Shown here one piece after another: positions 15,349-24,891 of a stretch of DNA of 64,000 nucleotides (positions are counted from its first letter, which is position 1; each line of letters opens with the position of its first letter). A program made the translations under genes and the position numbers. The notes beneath the pieces are model-generated. The model searched no databases and was not told the DNA's origin. It saw only the letters and a list, made by a program, of their open reading frames with translations. This DNA is from Methylomonas sp. 11b. GTDB lineage: Bacteria; Pseudomonadota; Gammaproteobacteria; Methylococcales; Methylomonadaceae. The stretch is taken from assembly GCF_000515215.1 (NCBI RefSeq), contig NZ_KI911557.1:4831741-4895740 (forward strand), in the 5' to 3' direction.

Positions 15349-17811
15349 ATGAAAGACTGTTGGTCTCAATTTGGCGTCGGCTTGGCTATCAGACTGGTTT
15401 TTGTGTTTAGTGTGTTGCGTCAGCCCATAACGCTGGCGGCGGAATTCGGCGGCGACTTCGAAGCTGAATCCCAGGCTGGTCAGACGTTTTCGGCTGATAT
15501 GAAAGCGGCTGACGATACCGTTACCGGCACCAATCTTGCCGAACAGGCCGATGACGCCAGCAGGGATGTCGCCGATATGGATTTGGTGGAGCTGGTAAAT
15601 GTCAAGGTATCGCCGTTCGATGTCTCCTCTCAGCTCGATAGCGGGTACCTCGCCTCGAATTCAGTGTCCGGCTCCCGTTTCGATGCGCCGATCAGCGACT
15701 TGCCGTTTGCGCTGCAAGCCTTCACCGAGTCCTTCATCAAGGATCAAAAGCCCCGCGATATTTTCGACATAGCCCGATATTCGCCAGGAGTCACTTACCG
15801 CAGCAACGACTTCAACGAAGGCAACGCTAACTTGGCCATTCGCGGCTTCGCGGTTGGATCTTTGGCCGGCGGCAATATCCACACGCTGCGCGACGGCGTC
15901 CACGGTCCGTCCATTCTGGATTTCACCAATATCTCGCGGCTTGAAGTGGTCAAGGGGCCGGCATCGTTTTTGTACGGTCAGGTTGCGCCCGGTGGTATCG
16001 TCAACGTCATCACCAAAAATCCGCAACGTCAATTTGCCGCCAATGCGGATGCGCGTTACGGCTCCTACGGCGAGTACCGTTTCGATGTCGACGTCACTGG
16101 ACCGGCTACAAAAACCTTGTCCTACCGGTTGGCGGCGTCCTACGACCAGGATATGCATTACTGGGAGCCCTACGATGCGCATTCCTGGAATATCTCGCCT
16201 TCTTTGCTTTGGCAACCCAGCGACCGCCTCAGCGTCTCGGTGAAATACGAAAACTTCGAAAAAATTGAAGAGCCGCAATTGATGCAAAAGCCCGGCTACA
16301 GCACCCAGGCCGGCGTGTTGCCTTCTGCCGCGGACCCCAACCTCTCCGGCGTCGATGTTCCAGGCTTGCCCAATAATTGGAACAGCATGGCCTACAGCGA
16401 CTATCGGCATAGCAACACCCATAATCTCAGCACCTGGATAGATTTCAAGGCCGACGAACACTGGAATCTGCGTACCGGCTATTCGCATCTGGAATACGAT
16501 GTCGATGCGTTGTTTACCGGTAACTTGGGCATGAGTAATAACACCACGTTGATGCAGGGTCGCCGGGTCAGGCAGCAAGCCTATAGCAACCGTGACGACA
16601 CGATAGAACTGCAAGGCGTCGGCAAGTATGACCTAGGCTTCGCCAGTTTGCGCTTGCTGCTGGGCGGTCAATACATCGATCGCAACTTCCATCGCACTGC
16701 CGGCCAGGCGCCTAACGATCCGGCCTTGGGCAGCATTCCCACCGCTTCGCCCTTGCCTTTGTGGGATCTTGGCAATCCCAGCACCTGGAACCGCAATACG
16801 GCGATACCCTTATCCCGGCTGACGACCAGCGGCTCCGACGAGAATTTGAATGCGGTGGACAAATCGGTCTACGGCAGCTCTACCTTCGGTTTTTTCGATG
16901 ACCGATTGTTGTTGTTGACCGGTTGGCGCTGGACTTCGACAGAAAGCCAATACACAAACCGCCAGACCGGCCAGACCCAAGCTTCCACCGCGAGCACGGT
17001 CACACCCCAATATGGCTTACTCTACAAACTGACACCCGAATGGTCGTTGTTCGCCAGCTACGCCGAATCCTTTGTGCCTGGCACTTTTCCGGTCAACAAT
17101 CTCGATGGCACCTCGTCGATTCCTAAGCCGACCGAGGGCTGGGGCTACGATGTCGGCATTAAGGCCGACTGGTTGGGCGGTCGGTTGTCCAGCACGCTGA
17201 CTTACTTCGAGATCTTAAATAAAAACATCGTCAACGATATGGCGTTGACCAACTCCGCCGGCGGCATCACCATCTACGGTCTGCAAAGCGGCGAACAGCG
17301 TTCCAGGGGTATTGAATGGGACGCCACCGCTAAACTGACAGACGACTGGCAACTCTATCTATCCTACAGCTACATGGACGCCAGGATCACCGAATTCAGC
17401 GGTCGGGACCATGCCATCCTCGCCCAAGATCCCAGCACGCTCGACGCGGCTGGGCGGGCTAACTACAAGAACGTCAATCGTTTCCACAACGCTCCGCTGC
17501 AAATGAGCGCACCGCATCTGGCCAACCTGTGGACGCGTTATGACTTTAGTGTGGAGGCGCTGCGCGGCCTGCATCTGGGCGGCGGTGTCAATCTGGTCTT
17601 CGATCAGACTTTGTTACCCGATAGCCCGGCTAGCTCGCGGCAAACTTATGCCTTGTTGAACGCCTTGATTGGTTATACCTGGGAAGTGGGCGGGCATAGT
17701 ATGAGCGTGGATCTGATGGGCAAAAATCTGCTTGACGAACAATACCGGCCTTCGCAAAGCAGCCGTAGCAGGCCCCGCGAGTTGATGATCAACTTTTTGG
17801 TGAAGTTCTGA
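15349..17811 (+). CDS. TonB-dependent siderophore receptor
   Basis: 820 residues. A signal-like hydrophobic N-terminus (to ~residue 30) precedes an acidic linker, then the plug domain: SDLPFALQAFTESFIKD, DIFDIARYSPGVTYRSND, LAIRGFAVG, ISRLEVVKGPASFLYG and GGIVNVITKNP. The 22-strand barrel runs to the C-terminal aromatic residue (NFLVKF). The pattern fits FhuA/FpvA-type siderophore receptors; the ligand is not predictable. GAGGGGG lies just upstream of the ATG. There is no Fur box, but a MITE-like element sits directly upstream. It is followed by yfiR and two signalling proteins on the same strand, suggesting the receptor and c-di-GMP signalling are linked. Confidence 0.9.
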   Translation: MKDCWSQFGVGLAIRLVFVFSVLRQPITLAAEFGGDFEAESQAGQTFSADMKAADDTVTGTNLAEQADDASRDVADMDLVELVNVKVSPFDVSSQLDSGYLASNSVSGSRFDAPISDLPFALQAFTESFIKDQKPRDIFDIARYSPGVTYRSNDFNEGNANLAIRGFAVGSLAGGNIHTLRDGVHGPSILDFTNISRLEVVKGPASFLYGQVAPGGIVNVITKNPQRQFAANADARYGSYGEYRFDVDVTGPATKTLSYRLAASYDQDMHYWEPYDAHSWNISPSLLWQPSDRLSVSVKYENFEKIEEPQLMQKPGYSTQAGVLPSAADPNLSGVDVPGLPNNWNSMAYSDYRHSNTHNLSTWIDFKADEHWNLRTGYSHLEYDVDALFTGNLGMSNNTTLMQGRRVRQQAYSNRDDTIELQGVGKYDLGFASLRLLLGGQYIDRNFHRTAGQAPNDPALGSIPTASPLPLWDLGNPSTWNRNTAIPLSRLTTSGSDENLNAVDKSVYGSSTFGFFDDRLLLLTGWRWTSTESQYTNRQTGQTQASTASTVTPQYGLLYKLTPEWSLFASYAESFVPGTFPVNNLDGTSSIPKPTEGWGYDVGIKADWLGGRLSSTLTYFEILNKNIVNDMALTNSAGGITIYGLQSGEQRSRGIEWDATAKLTDDWQLYLSYSYMDARITEFSGRDHAILAQDPSTLDAAGRANYKNVNRFHNAPLQMSAPHLANLWTRYDFSVEALRGLHLGGGVNLVFDQTLLPDSPASSRQTYALLNALIGYTWEVGGHSMSVDLMGKNLLDEQYRPSQSSRSRPRELMINFLVKF

Positions 17812-17826
17812 CCAGGGGCTAAGACT

Positions 17827-17937
17827 ATGAAACTAGCCGACTATTGGTATCGGTTCGCTGCGGTAAGCCGGTGCGCCTTGGACGTTGCCGATATTGGGAT
17901 TTATGCTGGATGTGTTACGCAAGGAGTAGGGGTTTGA
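17827..17937 (+). CDS. Possible 36-aa leader peptide overlapping yfiR
   Basis: ATG at 17827 (MKLADYWYRFAAVSRC...) with AGGGGC ten bases upstream, stopping at TGA 17935-17937. The stop overlaps the proposed TTG start of yfiR in the sequence TTGA. This would suit translational coupling. The peptide has no recognisable domain. It could equally be a chance frame in the receptor-yfiR gap. Confidence 0.3.
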   Translation: MKLADYWYRFAAVSRCALDVADIGIYAGCVTQGVGV

Positions 17938-18554
17938 GCGCGAATGGGGAGCTGTGTTGCGAACACTGCGCCGGCAATAGGGTATGTTCGAGGCGCAATG
18001 CCAAGGCAGTTCTTTGGCTGGTTGCGCTACTGCTGTTGCCCGGGTTGGCAGTCGGCCAGGAGGTGGTAGTAGATAACCCCTACAAAGTAAAAGCGGCTTT
18101 TCTGCGCAATTTTGCCCATTACGTCGTTTGGCCGGAACAGGCGCTTCCAGCCGGCAATGCGCCTTGGTGTATCGGTATTCTCGGACCCGATCCGTTTGGC
18201 GATATTTTGGAAACGACCTTGCGGGGACGGATGGAGCAGGGTCGTACTTTTGTCATTGTTCGCGCCGCTACCCTGGCAGAGTTGCCGCCGTGTCAGATTG
18301 TGTTCATGACTTATGCGGATCCCGCAAAACGGCGCACGGCGCTTGCTGTATTAAAACAGCAACCGGTTCTGACGGTCAGTGACGAGCCGGAATTCTTGCC
18401 GGATGGTGGAGTCATAGGGTTTCAAGTGACGGATAGGGTACGGATGAGCATCAACCTCGACCAAGCCCGAGCGGTTTCCTTGACGATTCAGACCAAAATG
18501 TTGGAAGTTTCCAGCGAGATTTTGGAAAACGGCGAGCTGCGCCGAATGAGATAA
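17934..18554 (+). CDS. YfiR family periplasmic protein
   Basis: I choose the TTG at 17934 because AAGGAG lies eight bases before it; a TTG at 17844 lacks such a site. The 206-residue product has a signal-type segment (AVLWLVALLLLPGLAVGQ) followed by the YfiR/DUF4154 domain: YKVKAAFLRNFAHYVVWPE, CIGILGPDPFGDIL, FMTYADPAK, then GGVIGFQVTDRVRMSINLDQA and a C-terminal MLEVSSEIL. In Pseudomonas YfiR represses the membrane diguanylate cyclase YfiN from the periplasm. Here the next gene, four bases on, is a hybrid kinase with a YfiN-like sensor, so YfiR probably controls that kinase (inference). Confidence 0.85.
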   Translation: MSANGELCCEHCAGNRVCSRRNAKAVLWLVALLLLPGLAVGQEVVVDNPYKVKAAFLRNFAHYVVWPEQALPAGNAPWCIGILGPDPFGDILETTLRGRMEQGRTFVIVRAATLAELPPCQIVFMTYADPAKRRTALAVLKQQPVLTVSDEPEFLPDGGVIGFQVTDRVRMSINLDQARAVSLTIQTKMLEVSSEILENGELRRMR

Positions 18555-18557
18555 GCC

Positions 18558-21500
18558 ATGTCCATCCATGCCACTATTTACAACAGACTTGCGGCCGTGC
18601 TTTGGGGGGCGGCGCTGTTGGCGTTTGTGTTGGCTGTGGCTGGGCTGGCACTGTTTCACCGCATGACCTTGGAACAACGCGTCCGGCAGATCATGGAACC
18701 TTACGCGCAGTTGGTCGCCGTGGGTACAGAGGCGGCGGTGGCTTTCGAAGACCCCGTGCGGGCTCAGGAAGTTCTGGATACCTTGCGCGCCAATCCGCAA
18801 ATTCAAGAGGCGGATATTTTTTTGGATATAGGAAGGATGCTGGCCAGCCTCAACCACACCGCCTCCGAGCCGCCGCGGAATATGCCGGCCTTGCCCGATG
18901 GTATTTATCTAAACCACGATACCGCAGAGTTGCTGCAGGGGCTAAGCAAAGGCGGGCGTCTGCGCATTGTGATGGGTTTGGAGCAATTGAGTCAGCAAAC
19001 GCACCAGTTATTCTGGTTATTCGGTGCCGGCATGCTGGTGCTGTTGGCGGCTACCTTAGGGCAACTGGCGGTGCTGCGACGCACTATCATCCGGCCGATT
19101 GCTTCCTTAACAGTCGCTACCGAGCGTGTTCGGCAATCCGCCGACTACCGGCATCGAGTGCCCGCCGTCGGTACCGATGAGGTAGCGCGTTTGGCGCAAA
19201 GTTTCAACGCGATGATGGCTGCGGTGGAGGAACGCGAAATCGAATTGTCCCGGCTTAACGTCTTTCATCGCACGATTTTGGACAATGCGGCCTACGCTAT
19301 TGTCTCTACCTCCACGGACGGCACTATCACCAGCTTCAATTTAGCGGCGGAGCGCTTGTTGGGTTATACGGCGGATGAGTTGATAGGCAAACAAATGCCG
19401 GCGCTTTGGCATGATAAAGCCGAGGTCGAGCGGTATGCTCAGAAATTGACTGAAGAACTGGGTGTCTTGATTCGTCCGGGATTCGAAGTCTTTACCGCGC
19501 GTCCCCAACGCCATCTACCCGAAGAAAACGAGTGGACTTTTATCCGCAAGAACGGCATACGCGTGCCGGTGAATCTTTCCATAACGGCCTTGCAGAATGA
19601 GGGCGGCGGCATCAGCGGATTCGTCGGCTTGATCTACGATCTTACCGAGCGTAAACAGGCCCAGCACCAACTGCAATTGCTGACTTTTGCCCTGGATCAG
19701 GTGAAGGAATCCATATTTCTGATGCCGGAGAACGATCCGAAGTTTCTCTATGCCAGTCGGGGTGCCGCCACCAAGCTAGGATACAGCCGTGATGAGCTCA
19801 CCAGCGGTATGGGCGTGTTTGACATTGATCCCGGCTGGTCGCCGGAAGTGTGGGAGACATTCTGGCCAGAGTTGTCTGTGCGCCGCCAAATGCAATTCGA
19901 AACCCATCACCGGACGCGTGATGGCCGCGTGTTCCCGGTAGAAGTGACCGGTAACTACTTTGAGTTCGACGGGAAGATATACAACCTGGCAATTTGCCGG
20001 GATATTAGCGAGCGCAAAAACGCCGAGAAATTGTTGTCTGAATACGCCGCGATTGTTGAATCCACTGAAGATGCCATCATCGGTAAAACCCTCGACAGCA
20101 TCATCACCAGCTGGAACAAGGGTGCGGAGCGCATGTTCGGCTACAGCGCCGACGAGATTGTCGGCGATTCGATTGCTATCCTGATACCCGACGAGTGCCG
20201 GAATGAAGAGAGGGAAATCCTGGATAGAGTGCGACGCGGAGAATCGATCAGACATTATGAGACGGTCCGCCGCTGTAAGCATGGGCAATTGATTGATGTC
20301 TCGGTAACGGTGTCGCCGCTGCGAAATTCGCAAGGCCAAATTGTCGGGGCTTCCAAAATTGCCCGCGATATCACTGATCGCAAACGCGCGGAAAACGAAC
20401 TGATACGCTATCGAAATGAGTTGGAAAATACGGTACAGCAACGCACGGCCGAACTGCTGCTGGCTCGCGATGCCGCCGAAGCGGCTAATAAAGCCAAGAG
20501 TGTGTTTCTGGCCAATATGAGCCACGAACTGCGCACACCGATGAACGCTATTCTCGGCTTTTCCGGCATTCTGCTGAAAAACTCCCGGCTTCAGGACAGT
20601 GATCGCGCCAACGTCGAAATTATCAATCGTAGCGGCGAACACTTGCTGAACTTGATCAATGAAGTGTTGGAAATGGCCAAGATAGAAGCTGGCCGCGTCC
20701 AACTGGAAGAGGCGCCGTTCGATTTGGGGGAAATGGTGCTGGATGTGATAAAGATGATGCAGGTACGCGCTGCCGAGAAAAACCTGCAATTAGTCGTCGA
20801 TCAGTCTTCGGCATTTCCGCGCTATATCATCGGGGACCAGGCCCGCTTGCGCCAGGTATTGATCAATCTGGTGGGCAACGCGTTGAAATTTACCCAGCAA
20901 GGTGGGGTCGTAATACGCCTGTCCACCAAGAACAACGCTATTGCCCATCTGTTGATTGAAGTGGAGGATTCCGGTCCTGGTATTACGGCTGAAGATCAAA
21001 AGCACATTTTCGAACCCTTTGTGCAGATCGGGCCGCTTGCCGACAACAAAGGCACGGGGTTGGGTTTAAGCATCACCCGGCAATTTGTGCAATTGATGAA
21101 GGGCTCTATCAGTCTGGAAAGTACACCGGGAAAGGGTTCGCTGTTTCGGATCGATGTGCCGCTGAAGCAGGCGCAGGCAGCCGATATTACCGATTTGTAC
21201 CGATTGGAAGAACGCATGGTTCTGGGGCTGATGCCGGGGCAGGATAATTATCGGATTCTGATAATCGAAGATCAGCTGGAGAATCAATTATTGCTGGTGA
21301 ATCTGATGGAAGCGGTGGGCTTTCAGGTTAAGGTAGCCGAAAATGGCGAGTTGGGCGTGGCATTATTCCAAAGCTGGCAGCCGCACTTAATCTGGATGGA
21401 TAGGCAGATGCCGGTCATGGATGGTTTGGAAGCGACTAGAATCATTCGAACCTTGCCGGGCGGCAAACAGGTGAAAATAGTGGCGGTCACGGCGTCGGCT

Positions 21501-21857
21501 TTCACCGAGCAACGGACGGATATCATGGCGGCCGGCATGGACGACTTAATCTGTAAGCCTTACCGAGCCAACGAAATCTACGACTGTCTGACCCGGCTAT
21601 TGGGCGTGCGCTATGTTTATGCCGACCCGCCGGCAATGCTGCCCGAGGACCTGATTTTGACCCCGGAGATGTTCGCAGTAGTGCCGCAGAATTTACGCGA
21701 GGATTTGGAGTTGGCGGTGAAAAATCTGGATAGTGAGCGTATAGGTGGCATTATTCAGCAGATTGCGGCGTACGATCTGCGGGTGACCGCCGCATTGACT
21801 CGGCTTGCCGAAAGTTATGAGTATCCGACGATACTCAAGGTACTGGGGACGAACTAA
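18558..21857 (+). CDS. Hybrid sensor histidine kinase (CHASE8-like, HAMP, 3 PAS, HisKA, HATPase, REC)
   Basis: 1099 residues. Two membrane spans (~12-32 and ~152-172) bracket a periplasmic region with [19 protein letters not shown], typical of the CHASE8-type sensor of YfiN. HAMP follows (~175-225), then three PAS domains (~235-610), HisKA with [17 protein letters not shown] (His ~655), HATPase ([22 protein letters not shown]) and a C-terminal receiver with Asp near 947 in [13 protein letters not shown]. All catalytic residues are present. It sits between yfiR and a receiver-GGDEF-EAL gene. The arrangement suggests the kinase occupies the place of YfiN and passes phosphate to the next protein. 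Confidence 0.92.
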   Translation: MSIHATIYNRLAAVLWGAALLAFVLAVAGLALFHRMTLEQRVRQIMEPYAQLVAVGTEAAVAFEDPVRAQEVLDTLRANPQIQEADIFLDIGRMLASLNHTASEPPRNMPALPDGIYLNHDTAELLQGLSKGGRLRIVMGLEQLSQQTHQLFWLFGAGMLVLLAATLGQLAVLRRTIIRPIASLTVATERVRQSADYRHRVPAVGTDEVARLAQSFNAMMAAVEEREIELSRLNVFHRTILDNAAYAIVSTSTDGTITSFNLAAERLLGYTADELIGKQMPALWHDKAEVERYAQKLTEELGVLIRPGFEVFTARPQRHLPEENEWTFIRKNGIRVPVNLSITALQNEGGGISGFVGLIYDLTERKQAQHQLQLLTFALDQVKESIFLMPENDPKFLYASRGAATKLGYSRDELTSGMGVFDIDPGWSPEVWETFWPELSVRRQMQFETHHRTRDGRVFPVEVTGNYFEFDGKIYNLAICRDISERKNAEKLLSEYAAIVESTEDAIIGKTLDSIITSWNKGAERMFGYSADEIVGDSIAILIPDECRNEEREILDRVRRGESIRHYETVRRCKHGQLIDVSVTVSPLRNSQGQIVGASKIARDITDRKRAENELIRYRNELENTVQQRTAELLLARDAAEAANKAKSVFLANMSHELRTPMNAILGFSGILLKNSRLQDSDRANVEIINRSGEHLLNLINEVLEMAKIEAGRVQLEEAPFDLGEMVLDVIKMMQVRAAEKNLQLVVDQSSAFPRYIIGDQARLRQVLINLVGNALKFTQQGGVVIRLSTKNNAIAHLLIEVEDSGPGITAEDQKHIFEPFVQIGPLADNKGTGLGLSITRQFVQLMKGSISLESTPGKGSLFRIDVPLKQAQAADITDLYRLEERMVLGLMPGQDNYRILIIEDQLENQLLLVNLMEAVGFQVKVAENGELGVALFQSWQPHLIWMDRQMPVMDGLEATRIIRTLPGGKQVKIVAVTASAFTEQRTDIMAAGMDDLICKPYRANEIYDCLTRLLGVRYVYADPPAMLPEDLILTPEMFAVVPQNLREDLELAVKNLDSERIGGIIQQIAAYDLRVTAALTRLAESYEYPTILKVLGTN

Positions 21858-21863
21858 AACATC

Positions 21864-24593
21864 ATGATAAATACAGGCAAAATTCTGGTCGTTGACGACA
21901 CTTCGGCGTCTTTGAAGTTGCTGTCGGACCTTCTCAAGGCCGAAGGGTATGAGGTGCGCTCGGCGATAAACGGCGAGCTGGCGGTTAATTTTGCCATCGC
22001 CAATCCGCCTGATTTGGTGTTGCTGGATATTCTGATGCCCGGTATGGGGGGCTTTGAGGTTTGCCGTTTGCTCAAAGCGCATCCCGATACCCGCAATGTG
22101 CCGATTATTTTCATCAGTGCGCTGTCCGAGCCGGATGAAAAAGTCCAAGGCTTCAAGCTAGGCGCGGTGGATTTCGTCACCAAGCCTTATCAACGTGAGG
22201 AGTTGCTGGCGCGCGTGCGCACGCATCTGGAAATCGACCGCTTGCGCAATCATTTGGAAGAACTGGTGGAACAGCGCAGCCACCAACTACTGGAAAGCGA
22301 GAAAAAGCTCAGGACCAGTCTGAACGACCTGGTGGCGGCTCATAGCCTAATGCACACCTTGCTGCACACTATTCCCGATCTGGTCTGGTTAAAGGACCCA
22401 CAGGGCGTGTATATCACCTGCAATCTGCAATTCGAACGCTTATACGGCGCCAAGGAAGCCGACATTGTCGGCAAGACCGATTACGAGTTTACCTCCAGGG
22501 AACTGGCCGACTTTTTCCGGGAGAATGATCGCAAAGCCCTGGCCGCCGGCCAGGTTTGCGCCAACGAAGAATGGCTGACTTTCGCTGATAACGGTTACTA
22601 CGGCTTGTTCGAAACCCTGAAGACACCGGTGTTGAATCAGGACGGCAAACCGATAGGCGTGCTCGGAATTGCCCGCGACGTGACCGAGCGTAAGGCGGCA
22701 GAAGCGAAAGTCCAACGCCACATGCAGCTGTATGCGGCCTTGAGTCAGTGCAATAAAGCCATCGTACACAGCGCCGACGAAACCGAATTGTTCCTGGAAA
22801 TCTGCCGCGCCGCCGTGGAGTTTGGTGGTATGAAAATGGCATGGGTTGGTTTATTTGCCGCTGATCGGTGCTGCATACGCCCGGTCGCCAGTTTCGGCAA
22901 AGGTGCGGAAGAGTTGGCCACGATAGACATGTCCATGGCTGCCGACAGCGCTTTCGGCCACAGCCCTACCAGCATCGCGATCCGCGAACAACGCCCTTAC
23001 TGGTGCCAGGATTTTATTAACGATCCGATTACCGTGCCATGGCGAAAACAAGGTTTGCGTGCCGGCTGGGCCGCGTCGGCTTCGTTGCCGTTACTCAGAA
23101 ACGACAGGGTGGTCGGTGCATTCGTACTATACGCTGACGAGGTTAACGCCTTCGACGATGCTGCGCGCGACCTGTTGGTCGAAATGTCGATGGATATTAA
23201 CTTTGCCTTGGAAAATTTCAGCCGCGCGTTGGCCCAAAAACAAGCGGAAGCGGAGATCGAGCGCCTAGCGTTTTACGATCCGCTAACCAATCTACCGAAT
23301 CGCCGTCTGCTTTACGATCGCCTGCAACAAGCAATAGTGACTAATGCCCGGCATGATAAACACGGCGCGGCCTTGTTTATCGACCTGGATAACTTCAAAG
23401 CGCTTAACGACACCAAAGGCCATACGATTGGCGACTTGCTACTGATCGAAGTCGCCCAACGTCTCCGAGATTGTGTGCGCGAAGGCGATACTGTCGCCAG
23501 GCTGGGCGGAGACGAATTTGTGATGATCCTCAACGGTCTGAGCCCGGATGAAACGCTGGCGTCTGCTCATACCAAAAAGCTGGCCGGCAAAATCCTTTCT
23601 GCTATTGATCAACCCTATTCGTTGCAGGGATACGATCACCATTGTTCGGCCAGCATGGGGATCTGCATGTTCCGCAATCAACCTATTACGGCGGAAGAAT
23701 TACTGAAATACACCGATACCGCCCTATACCAAGCCAAGCGCGGCGGCCGTAACAAGCTGTTGTTTTACGATCCGGTCATGCAGGCCGCCTTGGAAACACG
23801 CGCGGTATTGGAAAGCAATTTGCGCGTGGCACTGAGCGAGCGGCAATTGGTGCTGTATTACCAGATGCAAGTTAACCACGCCGGTCAGATTCTCGGCGCG
23901 GAGGTATTGATACGTTGGCAGCACCCGCAACGCGGTTTGGTTTCGCCTTTGGAATTTATTCCACTGGCCGAGGACACCGGTTTGATCTTGCCGATAGGCA
24001 AATGGGTTATGGACTCGGCTTGCGCCCAGCTCAAAGCTTGGGAAAGCGATCCGGTTAAGTCTAAATTACAGCTTGCGGTTAACGTCAGTGCCATGCAGTT
24101 TCATCAAGAGGATTTCGCGGAGCAAGTGCAGCGAACCTTGGCGCGCTACGATTTGAGTCCTAATCGGCTGAAACTTGAGCTCACCGAGAGTTTGGTGCTG
24201 GATGACATTGACGATGCGATTGTGAAAATGCAGCGACTGCGAGATTTTGGCGTGCGTTTCTCAATGGACGACTTTGGCACCGGTTATTCGTCCCTGTACT
24301 ATCTGACCAAGTTACCGATTGATCAGTTGAAGATCGACCAGTCCTTCGTGCGCAATATTACCTTGTCCCAAAGTGATGCGGTGATTGTGCAAACCATCAT
24401 CGGCATGGCCGACAACTTGGGTATCGAAAGTATCGCCGAAGGCGTTGAAACCGAAGAGCAGTTGAGATTCTTGGAACAGCAAGGGTGTCATTTATATCAG
24501 GGCTACTTGTTCGGTAGGCCGGTACCCTTGGCTGATTTTGAAGCCCAATGCGATTATTCGGTGCAGCTCGGTTTACGGGCTAAAGAAAGTTAG
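21864..24593 (+). CDS. Response regulator with PAS, GAF, GGDEF and EAL domains
   Basis: 909 residues. Domains in order: receiver (1-120; ILVVDD, Asp in LVLLDILMPGMGG, Lys in VTKPY), coiled linker, PAS (~155-275), GAF (~285-455), GGDEF (~460-625; GGDEF at ~547 with an inhibitory RxxD, REGD, five residues before it) and EAL (~640-895). The EAL motif is EVL, but the other catalytic residues are kept (NVSAMQF, ELTESLV, MDDFGTGYSS, LKIDQSF, AEGVET). It can plausibly both make and break c-di-GMP under control of phosphorylation. Six bases separate it from the hybrid kinase, its likely partner. Confidence 0.93.
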   Translation: MINTGKILVVDDTSASLKLLSDLLKAEGYEVRSAINGELAVNFAIANPPDLVLLDILMPGMGGFEVCRLLKAHPDTRNVPIIFISALSEPDEKVQGFKLGAVDFVTKPYQREELLARVRTHLEIDRLRNHLEELVEQRSHQLLESEKKLRTSLNDLVAAHSLMHTLLHTIPDLVWLKDPQGVYITCNLQFERLYGAKEADIVGKTDYEFTSRELADFFRENDRKALAAGQVCANEEWLTFADNGYYGLFETLKTPVLNQDGKPIGVLGIARDVTERKAAEAKVQRHMQLYAALSQCNKAIVHSADETELFLEICRAAVEFGGMKMAWVGLFAADRCCIRPVASFGKGAEELATIDMSMAADSAFGHSPTSIAIREQRPYWCQDFINDPITVPWRKQGLRAGWAASASLPLLRNDRVVGAFVLYADEVNAFDDAARDLLVEMSMDINFALENFSRALAQKQAEAEIERLAFYDPLTNLPNRRLLYDRLQQAIVTNARHDKHGAALFIDLDNFKALNDTKGHTIGDLLLIEVAQRLRDCVREGDTVARLGGDEFVMILNGLSPDETLASAHTKKLAGKILSAIDQPYSLQGYDHHCSASMGICMFRNQPITAEELLKYTDTALYQAKRGGRNKLLFYDPVMQAALETRAVLESNLRVALSERQLVLYYQMQVNHAGQILGAEVLIRWQHPQRGLVSPLEFIPLAEDTGLILPIGKWVMDSACAQLKAWESDPVKSKLQLAVNVSAMQFHQEDFAEQVQRTLARYDLSPNRLKLELTESLVLDDIDDAIVKMQRLRDFGVRFSMDDFGTGYSSLYYLTKLPIDQLKIDQSFVRNITLSQSDAVIVQTIIGMADNLGIESIAEGVETEEQLRFLEQQGCHLYQGYLFGRPVPLADFEAQCDYSVQLGLRAKES

Positions 24594-24891
24594 AGGTGGA
24601 TGACTTGCCCATCTTCTGCCTGCACAAAGGCTGAGGCTTGGCGGTATAGTCTATGTGTCTATGCTGCTTACTTTGTTTTCAAGCGCCGATTCCCAAGACA
24701 TCAAAAGCGTAGGCTGGCAAACTTGGAGTGGCTCAGGTGTTGTTGCCGCTTCGAAGAGATAGCCTTGAAACGCAATTTTGAACCTGTTGTCGCTGGCATG
24801 CGATTAGATTAAGTTACCCAGGTAAAACGGCAACAACCAGTGGTTGAGCTGTAAATAATCATTATAAAAATAATAAGCTAAGGGGTTGTTG

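Noticed and set aside
24600-24812. 70-codon frame between two signalling genes
   Set aside because: No ribosome site, no domain and a composition unlike a conserved protein.
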